DNA of 64,000 nucleotides from Metridium senile (Eukaryota; Cnidaria; Anthozoa; Actiniaria; Metridiidae). Under the pieces are notes generated by a model, which saw only the letters and a program-made list of their open reading frames with translations, ran no database searches and had not been told where the DNA came from. The stretch covers positions 198,501-262,500 of the forward strand of contig OX459098.1 of the NCBI GenBank assembly GCA_949775045.1, read 5' to 3'. This document shows positions 37,137 through 49,331 of the stretch, piece after piece (position 1 is the stretch's first letter; each line of letters begins with the position of its first letter). The position numbers and the translations under genes were made by a program.

Positions 37137-39652
37137 TTATAGTTCAGGTTTCTTCGTCTTTTTCTTTGATTTCTTTCCTCGCTTTCTTCGTTTCAACTTC
37201 CTCGCCCTCGACCTCGCTCTACCCTTTTTCCTTGCTTCTCGATTCTTGCGTCTCTTTTTGTTCTTCTTCTTGTTCTTGATTCGTTTTGGTGAAGGCGGTT
37301 TTTGTGGTGGTTCTCGTGAAGGCAAAGAAAGCAAATAGCGCTTGCAATCTTTAGTCGCATGTCTGATGCCTATCCAGTGGCAAATTTGTTTGAATTTCAG
37401 GGGACTGAAGCGAATCGCTGCGTTGAAATTTCCTCGCCATACGGGCGGGCATCCGACATACGGCCACCACGGGTAATACGGGACGATTCTGTTCCCGGAG
37501 AATACCCCGATAACTATACGATCTTGTTGTCCGGTCTGTTTATTGTTATAGTAGACGTAAACCCCGGCACCGGACGATCCTGGTTGTGCATCACAGCAGT
37601 GGTACATCATGTCGTTAGTCGCAGCGAGAATGAAACATGACCTGCAAGATAACAATAATATACAGACATTTCAATAAAGGTTGTATCAATCGAAGCTAAA
37701 GTCCACTCTGAAGCCTGAAGCACACGGCACAACAATGATGTGAAATAAACTAGATGTATGGATTAATCTTGCCACTATCATCATCATTAACACCACCATC
37801 ACCACCGCAATTATCATCACCATCACCACCAAAATCACCATCATCATTAACACCACCATCACCACAATCATTATCACCACCATCACCACAATTATCATCA
37901 CCATCACCACCAAAACCACCATCACCATCATCATCGTTAACACCATCACCACCGGTACCACAATCATCATCACTATCACCATCATCATTATCACCGTTAC
38001 CTCCACAATCATCATCACCATCATCATTATCACCATCACCATTACAATCATCTTCATCATTACCACTACTACCATGCATCATCATCATCATGTCCTTCTT
38101 CATCATGATACATACCTATACCATATAGTATTAGCTGGTTTATCGTCTTCAAAGGCTGTGAAGTGTATCTTTGTATTCCTACCAAACCTGTTTCCTTGAC
38201 TGTACGATAACGGCATTGGTCGTCTGTTATGCTTTCTGGCTAGCTTGATAATTGCATAGTCATACCTTAAACATAAATACCAATTAATCGGTCGAAACGA
38301 CACGACAACATACGATCAATTAATCGGTCCAAATGACACGACAACATACGAGTCAATTAATCGGTCCAAACGATACGACAACATACGAGTCAATTAATCG
38401 GTCGAAACGACACGACAACATACGAGTCAATTAATCGGTCCAAACGGCACGACAACATGCGAGTCAATGCGATATCATGTCAACATCAATATACTGAGAG
38501 AATAGAGTTATAGTTATAGTTTGATTTTATCATTTTAGGTAATTTTATATTTAGGACAGTTAGGGAATCAAAGTCATTCAAAGTCAACAAAGTCATTAAG
38601 GTCAACAAAAGTCTTTCAAAGTCATATCTAATCTTTGAAAGTCATTGTTGTATAAAACGGAAATATTTGAATTGCGTGATCTGCTAGAAATGCATCCAAA
38701 GACATAAAAGTTATATGTACAAAAGGGATCAAAGTCACCTAAAGTCATTCAAAATCATCCAAAGTCACAAAAGTTAACATCTACAAAAGGGATCAAAAGT
38801 CACCTAAAGTCAGCTAAAGTTATTCACTCAATCAAGTCATTGAAAGTCATTGAAAGTTATTCAGTCATTGAAAGTCATCCAAAGTCATTGAAAGTCATTT
38901 ACAGTCATTTTAAGTCATTGTTTTATATTACGTATTTATTTGACATCTCCTAGATATTTAATTACCAACCTTGATGCGTCCGTGTCATTTCCCTGGACCC
39001 ATGCTAGGGGTAGTTTGACCTGCTGTGCATCTATCCAGTCAACCGTTTTATTGGCGAGCAAGAAACCCACGCGAAGAGACCTGAATCCTTTAGCATAGTC
39101 TTTACCGGTATGTAAACAGTGAGCAGATGTCAGAATGTGACGTGTCGAAACCGCAGTTCCTGTACAACCGGTCGATATTTTAACGACGACTTGAAATGGA
39201 AACCTTTGGGCAAAACTTCGAGTCGGGATATAAAATCTCCGATGCTGTCCGAAGAGTTGTCGACGTTGACGAAAACGTTTTCGTAGGACGCTCGGTAAAT
39301 CGTCGTTATCTTCGACTTCAGTTGGTTCGTATTCCGATGGAAATGTTTGGTTGAAGTCAACCGATGTGTTTATTATTCTCATTAGCGTTAGTTTTCGTCG
39401 CCCACTTCCAGTCCAGGCGGTTTCGTAAGATAATTCTTTCGATAGCTGATCGTTTGATTCAAACAAATCGTCATGGCTGCCGGGGACGCTATAATTGGCG
39501 TTGAAAGTCCCACTAAAGTTTGTCTTACTTTCTCGTACAGTTTTCACCACTTGTAAGTCTTGTTTACTCGCTGATATCACCTCTTCTTCAATCTCTATCC
39601 CTTGCGTTAACGACAGCAGAGTTATAAACAAAAATCTTAGTGTCAAATCCAT
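37137..39652 (-). CDS. PRSS23-like secreted serine protease with a basic tail (445 aa)
   Basis: Coding exons on the minus strand: 39652-38970, 38265-38116, 37641-37137. The start at 39652 is chosen because it gives a signal peptide (MDLTLRFLFITLLSL); an upstream in-frame ATG at 39700 would put 16 charged residues first. A pyrimidine-rich acceptor at 39745 shows that the coding exon has a spliced 5'UTR. The pro-region ends RKRFRQRRQLFG (about 124-135), a dibasic activation zone like that of PRSS23. The catalytic triad is visible: His178 in TSAHC, Asp230 in YDYAII, Ser301 in QPGSSGAGV. TGCTG, LRVGF and the final ICHW region also match PRSS23/35. The last ~50 residues are mostly Lys and Arg, which PRSS23 lacks. 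The exon 1 donor is AG|GTTGGT, the only one keeping frame. Extracellular endopeptidase by family; substrate unknown. Confidence 0.87.
37770..38080. repeat. ATC/ACC trinucleotide repeat in protease intron 2
   Basis: Interrupted CATCACCAT-type runs. Frames on both strands are low-complexity artefacts. Confidence 0.93.
38275..38925. repeat. Two short repeat fields in protease intron 1
   Basis: About 38280-38465 holds 4-5 copies of a 37-base unit (CAATTAATCGGTC, GACACGACAACATACG). About 38565-38925 holds irregular AAAGTCATT / AAAGTCA repeats. Confidence 0.88.
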
Positions 39653-39952
39653 GCTCAACTGAATATCTCTCTCCCGTCCTCTCTTGAAACGTTTAAACAC
39701 GGTCGTCAGACAGCATCAGTTTGATCCAAGGTGCAACAGAGTTACTGAAGAGAGAGAGAGAGAAAAGCGTTTCATAAGTCAATATTATAACGTCACGCTT
39801 TCATATTGGTTTAGTGATTATGACAAATCCCTCAGCAAGCGCGTTATTAAATCTTATGGAAACAATCCCTTTTGTTATGGAACAAACAATAAATATCTAC
39901 TCGACCGTTAAACAGACTTTTGTTTAAGTATCCTGGGCGTGAATTAATTATT

Positions 39953-40729
39953 TGTTTGCTTTTTAGTGTGTGGGTTGTAGAAGCAGTGGGGAGGTGGGAG
40001 GAGACTGGTTTAATTCACATGTAAACGGCATGGTACCTTTTTATATCGAATATGGCTTGTGAGCACTTATTACGGGTATAATATTGAAGATGAATTAGAT
40101 ATAAACTATCTTTATTACAGACTTTATGATATTGAATATAAATGATAGAAGCACTCTTTATTACGGGTATAATATTGAAGATGAATTGGACATAAACTAT
40201 CTTTTTTACAGACCTTATAATATTGGATATAAATGATATTAACTCTCTTTATTACGAAAAAAAACAGCAAATATAATATCGAGTTTCAATAAAATGAAAT
40301 TAATGATGATGAAACTTTGTTTAATCACGGTAAAAACACCAGTATTTAAAACTACAAAAGTCAAAAGGATTGCTTTACATGTTTGCGAGTTACAAAGAGT
40401 TTAGTTGATTTTTTTTTATCAAGTTAATCTTTGTAGCGATCGCTTAACTGGGGAAAATATTCCATTATTTTGTTCCAGTGAAGCTACGTTTGAAATAGTC
40501 TGCTAAAGCTTGTACTATCTAAATTAAAAACACCAACGTAATCTGGCCGTAATCTAATCACTGGTCGACCAATAATGAAGAGGCAGTTTTAACAAGATTT
40601 CGGTTTATGATTATTTCAAAATTAAAAAATACCCCCACGTGTATAATGATAGAAAACTTTTGGATAAGCATATTAAACAAGTGGGAATGTATATTTTTCT
40701 TATAGAGAAGATTACGTTGGTGTTTCTAA
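39953..40729. repeat. Duplicated AT-rich segments
   Basis: About 40065-40260 carries 2.5 imperfect copies of an 85-base unit (TATTACGGGTATAATATTGA). The rest is AT-rich with no gene seen. Confidence 0.7.
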
Positions 40730-41350
40730 TTTCATTAAAAATGTACGATGACTAGCGGTTAAACTAGTGTGGACTGCGTCAGTGTTTCTAAGGAAACAAT
40801 TGTAGAGTAAAAATGTACGATAACTAGCGGTTAAACTAGTGTGGACTGCGTCAGTGTTTCTATAAGGAAACAATTGTAGAGTAAAAATGTACGATAACTA
40901 GCGGTTAAACTAGTGTGGACTGCGTCAGTGTTTCTATAAGGAAACAATTGTAGAGTAAAAATGTACGATAACTAGCGGTTAAACTAGTGTGGACTGCGTC
41001 GGTGTTTCTAAGGAAACTATTGGAGTAAAAAATGTACGATGACTAGCGGTTAAACTAGTGTGGACTGCGTCAGTGTTTCTATAAGGAAACAATTGTAGAG
41101 TAAACATGTACGATAACTAGGACAACTAGCGGTTAAACTAGTGCGGACTGCGTCAGTGTTTCTATAAGGAAACTATTAGAGTAAAAATGTAAAATAACTA
41201 GCGGTTAAACTAGTGTGGACTGCGTCAGTGTTTCTAAGGAAACTATTGGAGTAAAAATGTACGATAACTAGCGGTTAAACTAGACTAAGTGTGGACTGCG
41301 TCGGTGTTTCTAAGGAAACAATTGGAGTAAAAATGTACGATAACTAGCAG
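40730..41350. repeat. 72-bp minisatellite
   Basis: About 8.5 copies of a unit with ACTAGCGGTTAAACTAGTGT and GGACTGCGTCAGTGTTTCTA. ACTAG / CTAGT gives each unit a small palindrome. Confidence 0.93.
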
Positions 41351-41619
41351 TTGGTTTCTTTATCTAGCAATCGTGACGGATAGTCCTGGTCTAGCCACAC
41401 CCAATTCGGCCCCCTCCCTTCCCACGCCATCCTAGATGGTTGTCGTGATAATCCAGTATTTTGGATCAACGTGAAGGTCAACATGTAAACTAAAGACGGA
41501 AATCTGAGATTATCAGATAAGAATGAAAAACATCAATTGACAGTTGATAAACATTGGCTAAAGTGGCCAAAACATTACCAAAACATACAGGAAAAAACAC
41601 GAATTAGATGGACAGCAAT

Positions 41620-41820
41620 TTAACGCGAAAACTCCGAGCAAACGAATTGGAATTGAACCAGAAATAACACAGCAAAACAGTCCCTACTTTTATGCGAAAA
41701 TTACGGGGAAACGAGTTGAAAATTGACCTTGAGATCACACATCAAAACAGTCCCTACTTTTACACGAAAACTACGAAGAAACGAGTTGAAGATTGAACTA
41801 CAGATCACACCACAAAACGT
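41620..41820. repeat. Three direct copies of a dispersed 70-base sequence
   Basis: CAGTCCCTACTTTTA and GAAACGAGTTGAA recur three times. A related inverted copy lies in copy C intron 2 at about 22075-22145, so this is a dispersed family. Confidence 0.75.
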
Positions 41821-41829
41821 TCCCCTCTA

Positions 41830-42925
41830 CAGCCATCTTCCACCCCCCCCCCCACCCCCCCTTCCCCTCCTTCCCCTACAGAGCCGACTATCGCAGGATA
41901 GTCCAAGATAAGAATGACCTCATTCAATCGTGCTTTAAGTCGTTCCATCGGAGCTTTCACGAAAAAGCCCTGCAATATTTCTATATACGCTGGAGTGACA
42001 CAGTGTTACGTCTGTAATAGACTAAGCAGACGAAAGAATGTCTGCTATGGCGACATCGTTTGTCGGGTCAACTATTTAAGACATTATATTAAATATTTAA
42101 ATAAGTAAAGGTCATCAGAACAAATCATTTAGCCCGCTGTACAAACTCTATCGCAAGTAAAAACATTACTCCTGACCAACCCCCTTCCCCCTTAGTAGTA
42201 CTAATGGTTTGTTATAAAATTCTTACCCTACCTCTCTCAGTTTCCTTCACCTACGTGTATTTAAAACTAACCAAGTGTGGATTTACAGTTTAAAGACCTA
42301 TTACTTACTAATGGTTTTCTATTGTGTTTTCTATTGTGTTTATCTGACCATTACACTCTACTAAATACACTTTGTTTCATAAGTTTATGAAAACTACTCA
42401 AATTTAAACGTTAATAAATACATTTTGTTGCACCAGTTGTGTTAATAAAGTTGAGCCGTATTGAATTGTGTGGTGTAAATACTTAGTAGAAAGTGTGTCA
42501 TCTATAGCAACTGGCGAGGAAAAACGACTACTCGTTTTACGACTTAACTAAAAACATGCATCTTTTACTTCAAACGCTCTAATTAATTGTCAGAGCAGCA
42601 GAAATATCATGACCTTAGGCTGCGATGCAAGAACAACACCAGTTGCAAATCTACTCTACACATGTACCTTCATGCATGTCGGTGACTGTCTTTAGTTAGT
42701 AAAGTCCTTTCCTCGGCGTTTCCAGAAGCGAAAGATAGATTGTGGTTGCTGTCTGAGCCTAGATGAAACTAGTGACGATAGGCGTAAATGTGCGAAGTGA
42801 GTCAAGCACACCGTAATAGTACACGGAGGTTTCACCAGAAGTGACCTGGTCACGCAATTACAGCTAGTTTTAAAAGCTTGGTCTTTTATTTCATTAAAGG
42901 TATTAAAGGTGTACGCCTATTTCAA
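41830..42925. other. Intergenic, no supported gene
   Basis: C-rich tract at 41848-41880, then unique-looking sequence. A 64-codon plus-strand frame at 41914-42108 contains several cysteines but has no signal peptide, splice context or recognisable family. Confidence 0.45.
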
Positions 42926-42929
42926 AAAG

Positions 42930-43262
42930 TTGTACGTCAGTAAGTACGATCTCTTTTCTACGGTGTATAAGTTTAATACCATTTTTACTCCGACAAATGA
43001 TTAACGTCCTAAACGTCAGTAAGTAACACTCTCTTTTATACGGTGTATAAGTTACCATTTTTACTTCGACAAATGATTAACGTCCTAAACGTCAGTAAGT
43101 AACACTCTCTTTTATACGGTGTATAAGATACCATTTTTACTCTGACGAAGGATTAATTAACGTCCAAAACGTCAGTAAGTAACACTCTCTTTTATACGGT
43201 GTATAAGTTACCATTTTTATACCGACGAAAGATTAACGTCCTAAACGTCAGTAACACTCTCT
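42930..43262 (+). repeat. 76-bp TTCGTCGG-family array, forward
   Basis: About four copies. The unit contains CGACGAAGGATTAACGTCC, AAACGTCAGTAAGTAACAC and TACGGTGTATAAG. Same family as 45328-46175 and 58243-58950 but in the opposite orientation. Confidence 0.9.
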
Positions 43263-43489
43263 AAAGTGCGGTTTTTTTCTCTAGTTAAATACTCGCAAGG
43301 TCAGACGAATCAAGAGCATATACCAACCAAGTGTAAATTGCGTAGATTCTTTTCAACAGACTTTCCGATAGATTGATGTACCTATGTATATAGGCTTCAG
43401 ACAAAAGAGGTTCAGTCGATCCACAAATGGGTCATACATACACGAGAAGTATTTCGCTGTAAAAAATGGTAGGAAGCAGTGGTCCTTGC

Positions 43490-43735
43490 TTGCGTTTGTT
43501 TGTTCATTCGTTCGTTCGTTTGTTCATTCGTTTATTCGTTCGTTCGTTCGTTTGTTCGTTCGTTTGTTTGTTTGCAATTGTTTGTTTGTTCATTAGTTCA
43601 TTCGTTCATTCGTTCGTTCGTTTGTTTGTTTGTTTGTTTGCTTGTTTATTTGTTTGTTTGTTTGTTTGTTTGTTCGTTTGCTTGTTTATTTGTTCGTTCG
43701 TTTGTTTATTAGTTTGTTTGTTTGTTTGTGTTATT
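43490..43735. repeat. (TTTG)/(TTCG) microsatellite
   Basis: Tetranucleotide array with TTCG, TTTG and TTCA variants. Open in all three forward frames, none of which is a gene. Confidence 0.95.
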
Positions 43736-43949
43736 TCTCGCTAGATAGTTCAGGAACCACAAATTCTTGTTTTTCCCAAAACGTCCGGCAAATGCCTGCA
43801 CTGCGGGTTGCTGTAGGTAGGGTGCCAGCTAGTGTATTGTGTATCAAGTTCAACAAGGGTTTGCGATAAATATACAAGACAAAACAAGACAACGCAAGAC
43901 ATGGTTTATCGTTATCTGTCTGCGGTTCTCAAACGGTGACAACATTAAA

Positions 43950-44220
43950 AACAAATCCTCTATCAAAGATATCAATTGGGGGAGGGAAGGGGGGATCCCT
44001 TATCAAAGGTATTGGGGAGGGGGAGGGGGGAATTCCTTACCAAAGATACTTATAAGGGGGTGGGGGCGAAAAACAAATCCTCTATCAAAGACATCAATTG
44101 GGGGAGGGGGGAACAAATCACCTATCAAGGGTATCAATTGGGGGGAGGGGGAGGAAAAATTCCTCTATCAAATATATCAATTGGGGGGAGGGGAGGGGAG
44201 GGGAGGGGAGGGGGCAAATC
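43950..44220. repeat. G-rich tandem repeat with quadruplex potential
   Basis: Five to six copies of a unit with ATCAATTGGGGGAGG and CTCTATCAAAGATATC. Repeated G-runs of 4-6 bases end in a GGGGAGGGGAGGGGAGGGG block near 44188-44213. Confidence 0.88.
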
Positions 44221-45325
44221 TATGTTTGCTCAAAATTAGAAGGCAATGCGGTACGATTTTGTCTTACTTCTCACTCGATGAGTTTTTTTCATCTTTTCCG
44301 TACCTGACGTCACAAGTCATTGTTATGAAAGATCGAGACCTCAATATTTTCGCGGGATTTAACCCCGCCCCTCCCCCCATCAAGTATCAAACAGCCCGTC
44401 CCTTATATTTAGTGCGGCGTGTGTTTATTCAGAATAAGTAGGAGCTAATGACTTCACTTGATAAACACAGGAATTAAATAGGGACGGTTAGGCTTGCTTT
44501 GTATTGTCAAAACAAACAAAATTAAAGAGGGTCCTTAAAGCCCTTTGTCGTCCCGTGGCCTGGTACTGATAAAGAACCGGAAGAGAAAGCGATAGAGAAA
44601 ACTATTTAATACTGAATGATGCAATGTATTGGGAAATATATACCCTATGCGTGATCACTATGACAATCGAACGAATAATCGGATCAATGATTCCAAACTG
44701 ATAATTTCAATTCAAACAATAATTTACACCTCTGAAGTTAGATTACACCAATAAAAGTTAGTTATCCAACTTTCAAAATCAGTAGATGATCTTTAACTGA
44801 AGGTGATTAATTTCATAGATCAAACATCTATTTGCTTGAATCAGAAGCCGGGATCGTTCCAAATCGATCGACCAGCATGTTATATAGGGATAACGCGGGT
44901 CGATTTCATTGATCAAAGGTTCGAAATATAATCAACAAACTCCGCCCATCCAAAATGAGAATTTCCCGGGGAAATCGCGATGAGTCAATATATCGGAAAC
45001 GTATACGATTTTATGATCAGGCGCACGGTTTCTATTGATCAAACGTTCGAGAATGACAACTACGATCAACTGTTCTATTTCGTTGATCTTCCGAAATCAA
45101 CTAGTCTGATCCAGTATTCTATTTGTGAATGAGCGGTTCGCGTCCATAAAGGAGAGGTTACTGACCCAAGAAGCCAAGTTAAACATCCCGACTTGCTTAG
45201 CGCTTTGAAGGACCGCAGGGATGTCAGCGATAATGTACAGTATGTATACATTGCAAGAACCGGTTACACAACGTGTATTTAAAACAGTCACATAATCGTA
45301 ATAGAAAACCAAAAGCCGAAGTACA
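44221..45325. other. Intergenic, no supported gene
   Basis: Unique-looking sequence with recurrent GATCAAACGTTCGA-like words (44890-45090). A 71-codon minus-strand frame at 45097-45312 lacks a usable splice acceptor. Confidence 0.45.
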
Positions 45326-45327
45326 TA

Positions 45328-46175
45328 AACTTATACACCGTATAAAATGGAGTGTTACTTTCTGACGTTTAGGACGTTAATCCTTCGTCGGAGTAAAAAT
45401 GGTAACTTATACACCGTATAAAAAAGAGTGTTACTTACTGACGTTTAGGACGTTAATCCTTCGTCGAAGTAAAAATGGTAACTTATACATTGTATTAAAG
45501 AGAGTGTTACTTACTGACGTTTAGGACGTTAATCCTTCGTCGAAGTAAAAATGGTAACTTATACATTGTATTAAAGAGAGTGTTACTTACTGACGTTTAG
45601 GACGTTAATCCTTCGTCGGAGTAAAAATGGTAACTTATACACCGTATAAAAAAGAGTGTTACTTACTGGCGTATAGGAGGCTCCTGATAGGACGTTAATC
45701 CTTCGTCGAAGTAAAAATGGTAACTTATACATTGTATTAAAGAGAGTGTTACTTACTGACGTTTAGGACGTTAATCCTTCGTCGGAGTAAAAATGGTAAC
45801 TTATACACCGTATAAAAAAGAGTGTTACTTACTGGCGTATAGGAGGCTCCTGATAGGACGTTAATCCTTCGTCGAAGTAAAAATGGTAACTTATACATTG
45901 TATTAAAGAGAGTGTTACTTACTGACGTTTAGGACGTTAATCCTTCGTCGGAGTAAAAATGGTAACTTATACACCGTATAAAAAAGAGTGTTACTTACTG
46001 GCGTATAGGAGGCTCCTGATAGGACGTTAATCCTTCGTCGAAGTAAAAATGGTAACTTATACATTGTATTAAAGAGAGTGTTACTTACTGACGTTTAGGA
46101 CGTTAATCCTTCGTCGGAGTAAAAATGGTAACTTATACACCGTATAAAAAAGAGTTACTTACTGACGCCGTTCTG
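45328..46175 (-). repeat. 76-bp TTCGTCGG-family array, inverted
   Basis: About 11 copies. A higher-order pattern is visible: a variant with GCGTATAGGAGGCTCCTGAT replaces part of the unit in every third copy from 45668 on, giving three repeats of a composite block. Confidence 0.93.
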
Positions 46176-46364
46176 CAGGACGTTGATTCTTTGTCGATTG
46201 TTTATTCATGGGTTAGAGTATTTTAACGTTCAAACAGACCACAGAAAATGTTTGCGGTTTGTTAGACCTACAACGACGATACAAGTACGAAGTCAGGTAA
46301 GGCGTCTTGTTTGGATAAAAAGACTTTTAAAAAGTCATCTAAATGTAATTAGAAAACCGAATAA

Positions 46365-46575
46365 AATAAAGAAGAAGATGAAGAAGATGAAGAAGAAGAT
46401 GAAGAAGATGAAGATGAAGAAGAAGAAGAAGAAGAAGAAGAAGAAGAAGAAGAAGAAGAAGAAGAAGAAGAAGAAGAAGAAGAAGAAGAAGAACTTGAAC
46501 AAGAACTTGAACAAGAACTTGAACAAGAAGAACTTGAACAAGAACTTGAACAAGAAGAACAAGAAGAACAAGGAC
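46365..46575. repeat. (GAA)n and GAACTTGAACAA repeats
   Basis: A GAA-rich array passes into a 12-base GAACTTGAACAA pattern. Lysine- and leucine-rich frames are artefacts. Confidence 0.95.
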
Positions 46576-46669
46576 TAGAAGAAGGAGATCATCAGATAAT
46601 CTTCCTAACAATAACATGCTTAACAATTCCTCAAAAGTTATGCATGTTCGAGAAAGTGAATAGAAATAT

Positions 46670-47515
46670 CATAGGTTTTGTCTCTGTTCTTTAACTAATT
46701 TACCAGCCTACAATCAACACGTACCGGCCCATGGTAAGGCAAGGAATGCATGTATCAAGAAACAAAAAAATTACCACAGGTTTTGTCTCTATTCTTTGAT
46801 TAATTTACCTACAATTAACACAGCCCATGGTAAGGCATGCATGGAATACACGTATCAAGAAACAGCATTAAAAACTACCACGGGTTTTTCTCTACTCTTT
46901 AACGGATTAATTTATATATAATCCACATAACCCATCGTAATGGTAAGGCAAGGAATGTATGCATGCATGCAGGAAGACGAAAAATACACATTGCAGAAGT
47001 TTTGTCTCTACTCTTCGGACAAATTAATCGGCTACATGCATAGCCCATGGTAAAGCAAGGAATGTATGCAGCAAGACGAACAATACAAATAGCATAAGTT
47101 TTGCCTGTACTCTTTGACTAATTTATCTACATGCATAGCCCATGGTACGGCAAGGAATGTATGTATTTTAAAAGAAACAATAAAAAAATATCACAGGTTT
47201 TGTCAGTCTATCACTGTTTGCCTGACTAATTTACCTACAATCGAAATATCCCATGGAACATGTATCAAGAAACATTAAAAATACCACAGGTTTTGTCTCT
47301 ACTCTTTGACTAATTTATCTACAATCGAAATAGCCCATGGAACATGTATCAAGAAACATTAAAAATACCACAGGTTTTGTCTCTAGCTACTGTTGGACTA
47401 ATCAACACAGCCCATGGTAAGGCAAGGAATGCATGTATCAAGAAACAATAAAAATATCACTAGGTTTTGTCTCTTCTCTTTGACTAATTTACCTACAATA
47501 AACGCAGCCTGTGTC
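46670..47515. repeat. Imperfect minisatellite, unit about 95-115 bp
   Basis: About eight copies built on AGCCCATGGTAAGGCAAGGAA, GTATCAAGAAACA and CACAGGTTTTGTCTC, with deletions of varying length. Confidence 0.88.
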
Positions 47516-47574
47516 TGAGCCTTTGCAATTATAAGCTTAAACCTGTTCCAATTAAAGTTACAAATACATCTTAC

Positions 47575-47708
47575 CTCAGTGTACAGTACTGTACTTTGCA
47601 GCGTCGAATGCTGATGTGAACTGTTCTACCCGGTCGTTTTATAGTAGTTTTGGTTGGCAGCAGGTCCTCTTTCGGCGCCAAGGAACATACACGCGGTGAG
47701 GATTTGCT
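47575..47708 (-). promoter_or_regulatory. Candidate TATA promoter and first exon, possibly of the protease gene
   Basis: On the minus strand CTATAAAACGACC (TATA box near 47643) is followed about 30 bases on by GTTCACATCAGCATTCG, and a good donor CTGAG|GTAAG ends at 47575. The next downstream coding gene on this strand is the PRSS23-like gene, whose coding exon begins with an acceptor at 39745. Alternatively the whole 134 bases are an internal coding exon: one frame is open for 44 codons between an acceptor (TTACAG) and that donor. Confidence 0.4.
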
Positions 47709-47749
47709 CTGTAACAATGGGATACAATAGCCAGTTAGTCGGGACAGCG

Positions 47750-48560
47750 TGACCGCAGTCCATTAGGGAACCGGAACTAGTATTGCGTTACATATCACAT
47801 TTAAACGACGTATTGCGTTACAATTTACTAAGACATTAGTGCAACGAGTTGTTCATAGGAAAAGAAACTTAACCATTTCCATAGTATATAAATGGACTGT
47901 AAATAAGAATGTACAAGATCAAGTTACATTTACATAGCATGCAAATATGTATTTACAAACAATTTATGATAGGTAATGTAATGAAATTTGTAACACCGTA
48001 AAAAATGTTGACTTAGCTTTACTGACGTTTCGAGCTTTAGCCCTTCGTCGGGAAATACAAAACAATAGAGTTATCCCGGCTAGCTGGTACAACTCGCCTT
48101 CATAAAAAAAACCCCAAGTAAGACAACTAGTCAGTAAGTCGACACACCGTGACCGCAGTCCATTAGGGAACCGGAAGTAGTATTGCGTTACGTATCACAT
48201 TAAAAAGTCGTATTGCGTTACAACGTACTTTCGACAATATTGCGTTACACATCAAGTGGGATATCTAATCTGTCAGTCGACCCACCCTGACCACAGTCCA
48301 TTAGTTTACTTTGAGGAACCGGAAGTAGTATTGCGTTACATACGACATTTAATTAAAAGCCGTATTGCGTTACCAATTGCATATTGTTCGTTCATATTAG
48401 TCAGTATTGCGTTACACAGATCAATTAGTACTCCATCAAGTTAGACAATGCACCGGTCACCGCGGTTTTATACATTACGGAACCGGAACTAGTATTGCGT
48501 TACATAACTTTAACAATCAAATCAGTCGTCACTATGACGTCACGTCGTGACCGCAATCAA
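47750..48560. repeat. Dispersed TATTGCGTTAC repeats
   Basis: The word TATTGCGTTAC occurs about ten times, usually after GGAACCGGAA(C/G)TAG or ahead of ATATCACATTT. Four longer units start with GACCGCAGTCCATTAG. A single copy of the TTCGTCGG family lies at about 47985-48060. Confidence 0.8.
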
Positions 48561-48590
48561 TGTCAGATTGCGTTACATCCCATAATGGAT

Positions 48591-48985
48591 TTGTGTGGCT
48601 TTGGTGGTCAAGTGGTCTCCCACCGCTGTGGTTCGAGTCCCCGGACATATATGGATGATTATATGTGAGTGGAGATTCTCAGGAACTAGCCAGCGAAGCA
48701 GGCGCGCCCTTGTGGATTCTTTGGGAAAAAATAGAGTTTTGAATTGGGCATCCAAAATCTCTCTCTCGAAGAACAAAAAGAATGGATGGGTGACGTGGAT
48801 GGATATACAGAAAGTGAAGAATAGAATAAAAAATACACTGACTGACTGACTGACTGACTGACTGACTGACTGACTGACTGACTGACTGACTGACTGACTG
48901 ACTGACTGACTGACTGACTGACTGACTGACTGACTGACTGACTGACTGATCGACTGACTGACTGACTGACCGACTGACTGATTAT
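48591..48985 (+). mobile_element. tRNA-derived SINE with a (GACT)n tail
   Basis: The head resembles a tRNA, with TGGTCAAGTGGTC as A-box and GGTTCGAGTCC (48630-48640) as B-box. A body of about 190 bases follows, and from 48834 an array of about 37 GACT copies. Confidence 0.75.
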
Positions 48986-49331
48986 TTCAATGATTGATGC
49001 TATTTCATATTCACAGTCCGTCTCCTGCACTCCATAGTCCCTATTCCATTCCATACGATTCCTTGATAAAATCTTCGGATACCAGATCGTCAGTTCAAAC
49101 AAACATTAAGAGTTTGTTATATAACAGGAAAAGGATATCGTGCAACAATTAACAGCACTTGAGGGTGGGAAAATGGGACACGCCCTTGCTGATGACGTCA
49201 TAGGGGCGATATTGAGGTCAATATTTCCTGACTTACGAGACATGTTTCTTTAATGATTTTCTTTGTCTTTACTTTTGCGGGAAATCTTTTTGCAAACAGT
49301 GATAGTAATAAATTTTTAGCGCCATTTCCAG
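48986..49331. other. Gap with one unexplained open stretch
   Basis: No firm gene. From about 49130 the frame after an ATAACAG acceptor stays open for about 40 codons to TAA at 49250, with a protein-like composition. It could be an exon of the candidate gene at 49332 only if an atypical donor is used. Confidence 0.3.

Noticed and set aside
41914..42108. 64-codon cysteine-containing frame
   Set aside because: No signal peptide, no splice context, length expected by chance.
43839..44441. 200-codon frame over the G-rich repeat
   Set aside because: Gly-rich translation of a tandem repeat, also open in the other two frames.
45097..45312. 71-codon minus-strand frame
   Set aside because: Composition looks protein-like but there is no acceptor before the open part and no partner exon.
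46183..46626. Lys-rich and Leu-rich frames
   Set aside because: GAA repeat translated on the two strands.
48686..49102. 138-codon minus-strand frame with Ser-Val-Ser-Gln repeats
   Set aside because: Most of it is the GACT microsatellite read in reverse; the non-repeat start has no supporting splice site.
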